Shown here: positions 63,793 to 64,000 of the stretch, piece by piece
Layout of the letters: each line of letters begins with the position of its first letter
Position numbering within the stretch: position 1 is the stretch's first letter
Position numbers and translations under genes: made by a program
NCBI GenBank assembly: GCA_905221605.1
Contig: CAJNDS010002615.1
Span: 165,001 to 229,000, forward strand
Origin: Symbiodinium natans
Lineage: Eukaryota; Sar; Dinophyceae; Suessiales; Symbiodiniaceae
Direction of reading: 5' to 3'
DNA length: 64,000 bases
The notes under the pieces: generated by a model
The model's database searches: none
What the model was told of the DNA's origin: nothing
The model's input: the letters and a program-made list of their open reading frames with translations, nothing else

Positions 63793-63885
63793 AGTTTACG
63801 GGGGTTTACGAAAATGAGGGACCCCTAATTTAGTGCCCATATAGTAGGATTCCGCTATAAAATAAGGACCCCAAAAAGGTCTGCC
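63793..63885. repeat. Dispersed repeat family C (copy 5)
   Basis: ACGGGGGTTTACGAAAATGA then GGGACCCC..TAGGATTCCGCTATAAAATAAGGACC, forward orientation, more diverged. Confidence 0.6.
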
Positions 63886-64000
63886 CCATTTTGCCTGCGG
63901 AGTTATGGTGAGTGTGTATACCTGGGCATCCTTTGGCCGATACCAACGCTAAGAAAGTCGCAATCCAGGGCATCTTCGGTACCTGAGACCCCCTTACCCA

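Larger units (their letters stand above)
60107..64000. other. Telomere-like repeat region with weak exon candidates
   Basis: Arrays of TTTAGGG or CCCTAAA at 60480-60690, 60915-60980, 61260-61490 (CACCCTAAAACACC derivatives), 61600-61745, 61960-62050, 62400-62485, 62940-63035, 63115-63275 and 63400-63735 alternate in orientation. Open islands that could be exons of a further gene lie near 62285-62397 (RRDMPGGCLPTNSPVG) and 63315-63390 (VSPSTVCRVASCGLRMQEGA, after GTGCAG). Neither is recognised and the frames are uncertain. The first 200 bases are probably the 3' UTR of the TMEM43-type gene. Confidence 0.5.

Overview
This is a eukaryotic nuclear window, most likely from a dinoflagellate. I infer this from four things. 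Reconstructable introns have GC or GA donors and are flanked by AG|GC or AG|GA direct repeats. Plant/alveolate-type TTTAGGG motifs are abundant. One exon cassette is tandemly duplicated seven times. Genes are cut into many very short exons spread over many kilobases. No prokaryotic gene, tRNA, rRNA, intact transposase or CRISPR array was seen. All interpretable genes read on the + strand, and no single long open frame in the window is a gene.

Layout. (1) About 0.25-5.6 kb: the 3' part of a multipass membrane protein gene, in about 16 short exons separated by telomere-like introns. (2) About 6.1-9.9 kb: exons of an unrecognised gene. (3) 10.1-17.4 kb: a repeat block holding G-runs, a duplicated purine/pyrimidine-rich segment, a 55-bp satellite of about 42 copies, a roughly 31-bp GC-rich repeat, and nested AT-rich palindromes with a GC-rich cruciform insert. 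(4) 17.4-48.2 kb: a leucine-rich-repeat (LRR, RNI type) gene. Seven cassettes of four micro-exons (84, 84, 39 and 45 nt) each encode exactly three 28-residue LRRs. One extra LRR exon and a terminal exon with a stop codon at 48210-48212 follow. All 30 exons keep frame, giving 632 residues in view; the 5' end was not identified. (5) 48.6-50.9 kb: a probable zinc-finger exon, a stretch with no recognisable gene, and an isolated exon. (6) 51.0-60.1 kb: a TMEM43 (LUMA) family gene in at least 13 exons. Its diagnostic N-terminal membrane segment, MYQW-like motif, internal domain and C-terminal membrane segments are all recognisable. (7) 60.1-64 kb: telomere-like repeats with a few weak exon candidates.

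Two intron classes stand out. Introns outside the LRR cassettes are packed with short TTTAGGG/CCCTAAA arrays in both orientations. Cassette introns are copies of one another and nearly lack this motif, except where an obvious insertion brought it in. Several small inverted-repeat element families occur in introns. One (TIR core TGGAGGTTCA) repeatedly ends at or just before a 3' splice site, so it is a candidate introner-like element. Every exon boundary here was inferred by eye from frame, periodicity and AG signals. Transcript data would be decisive.
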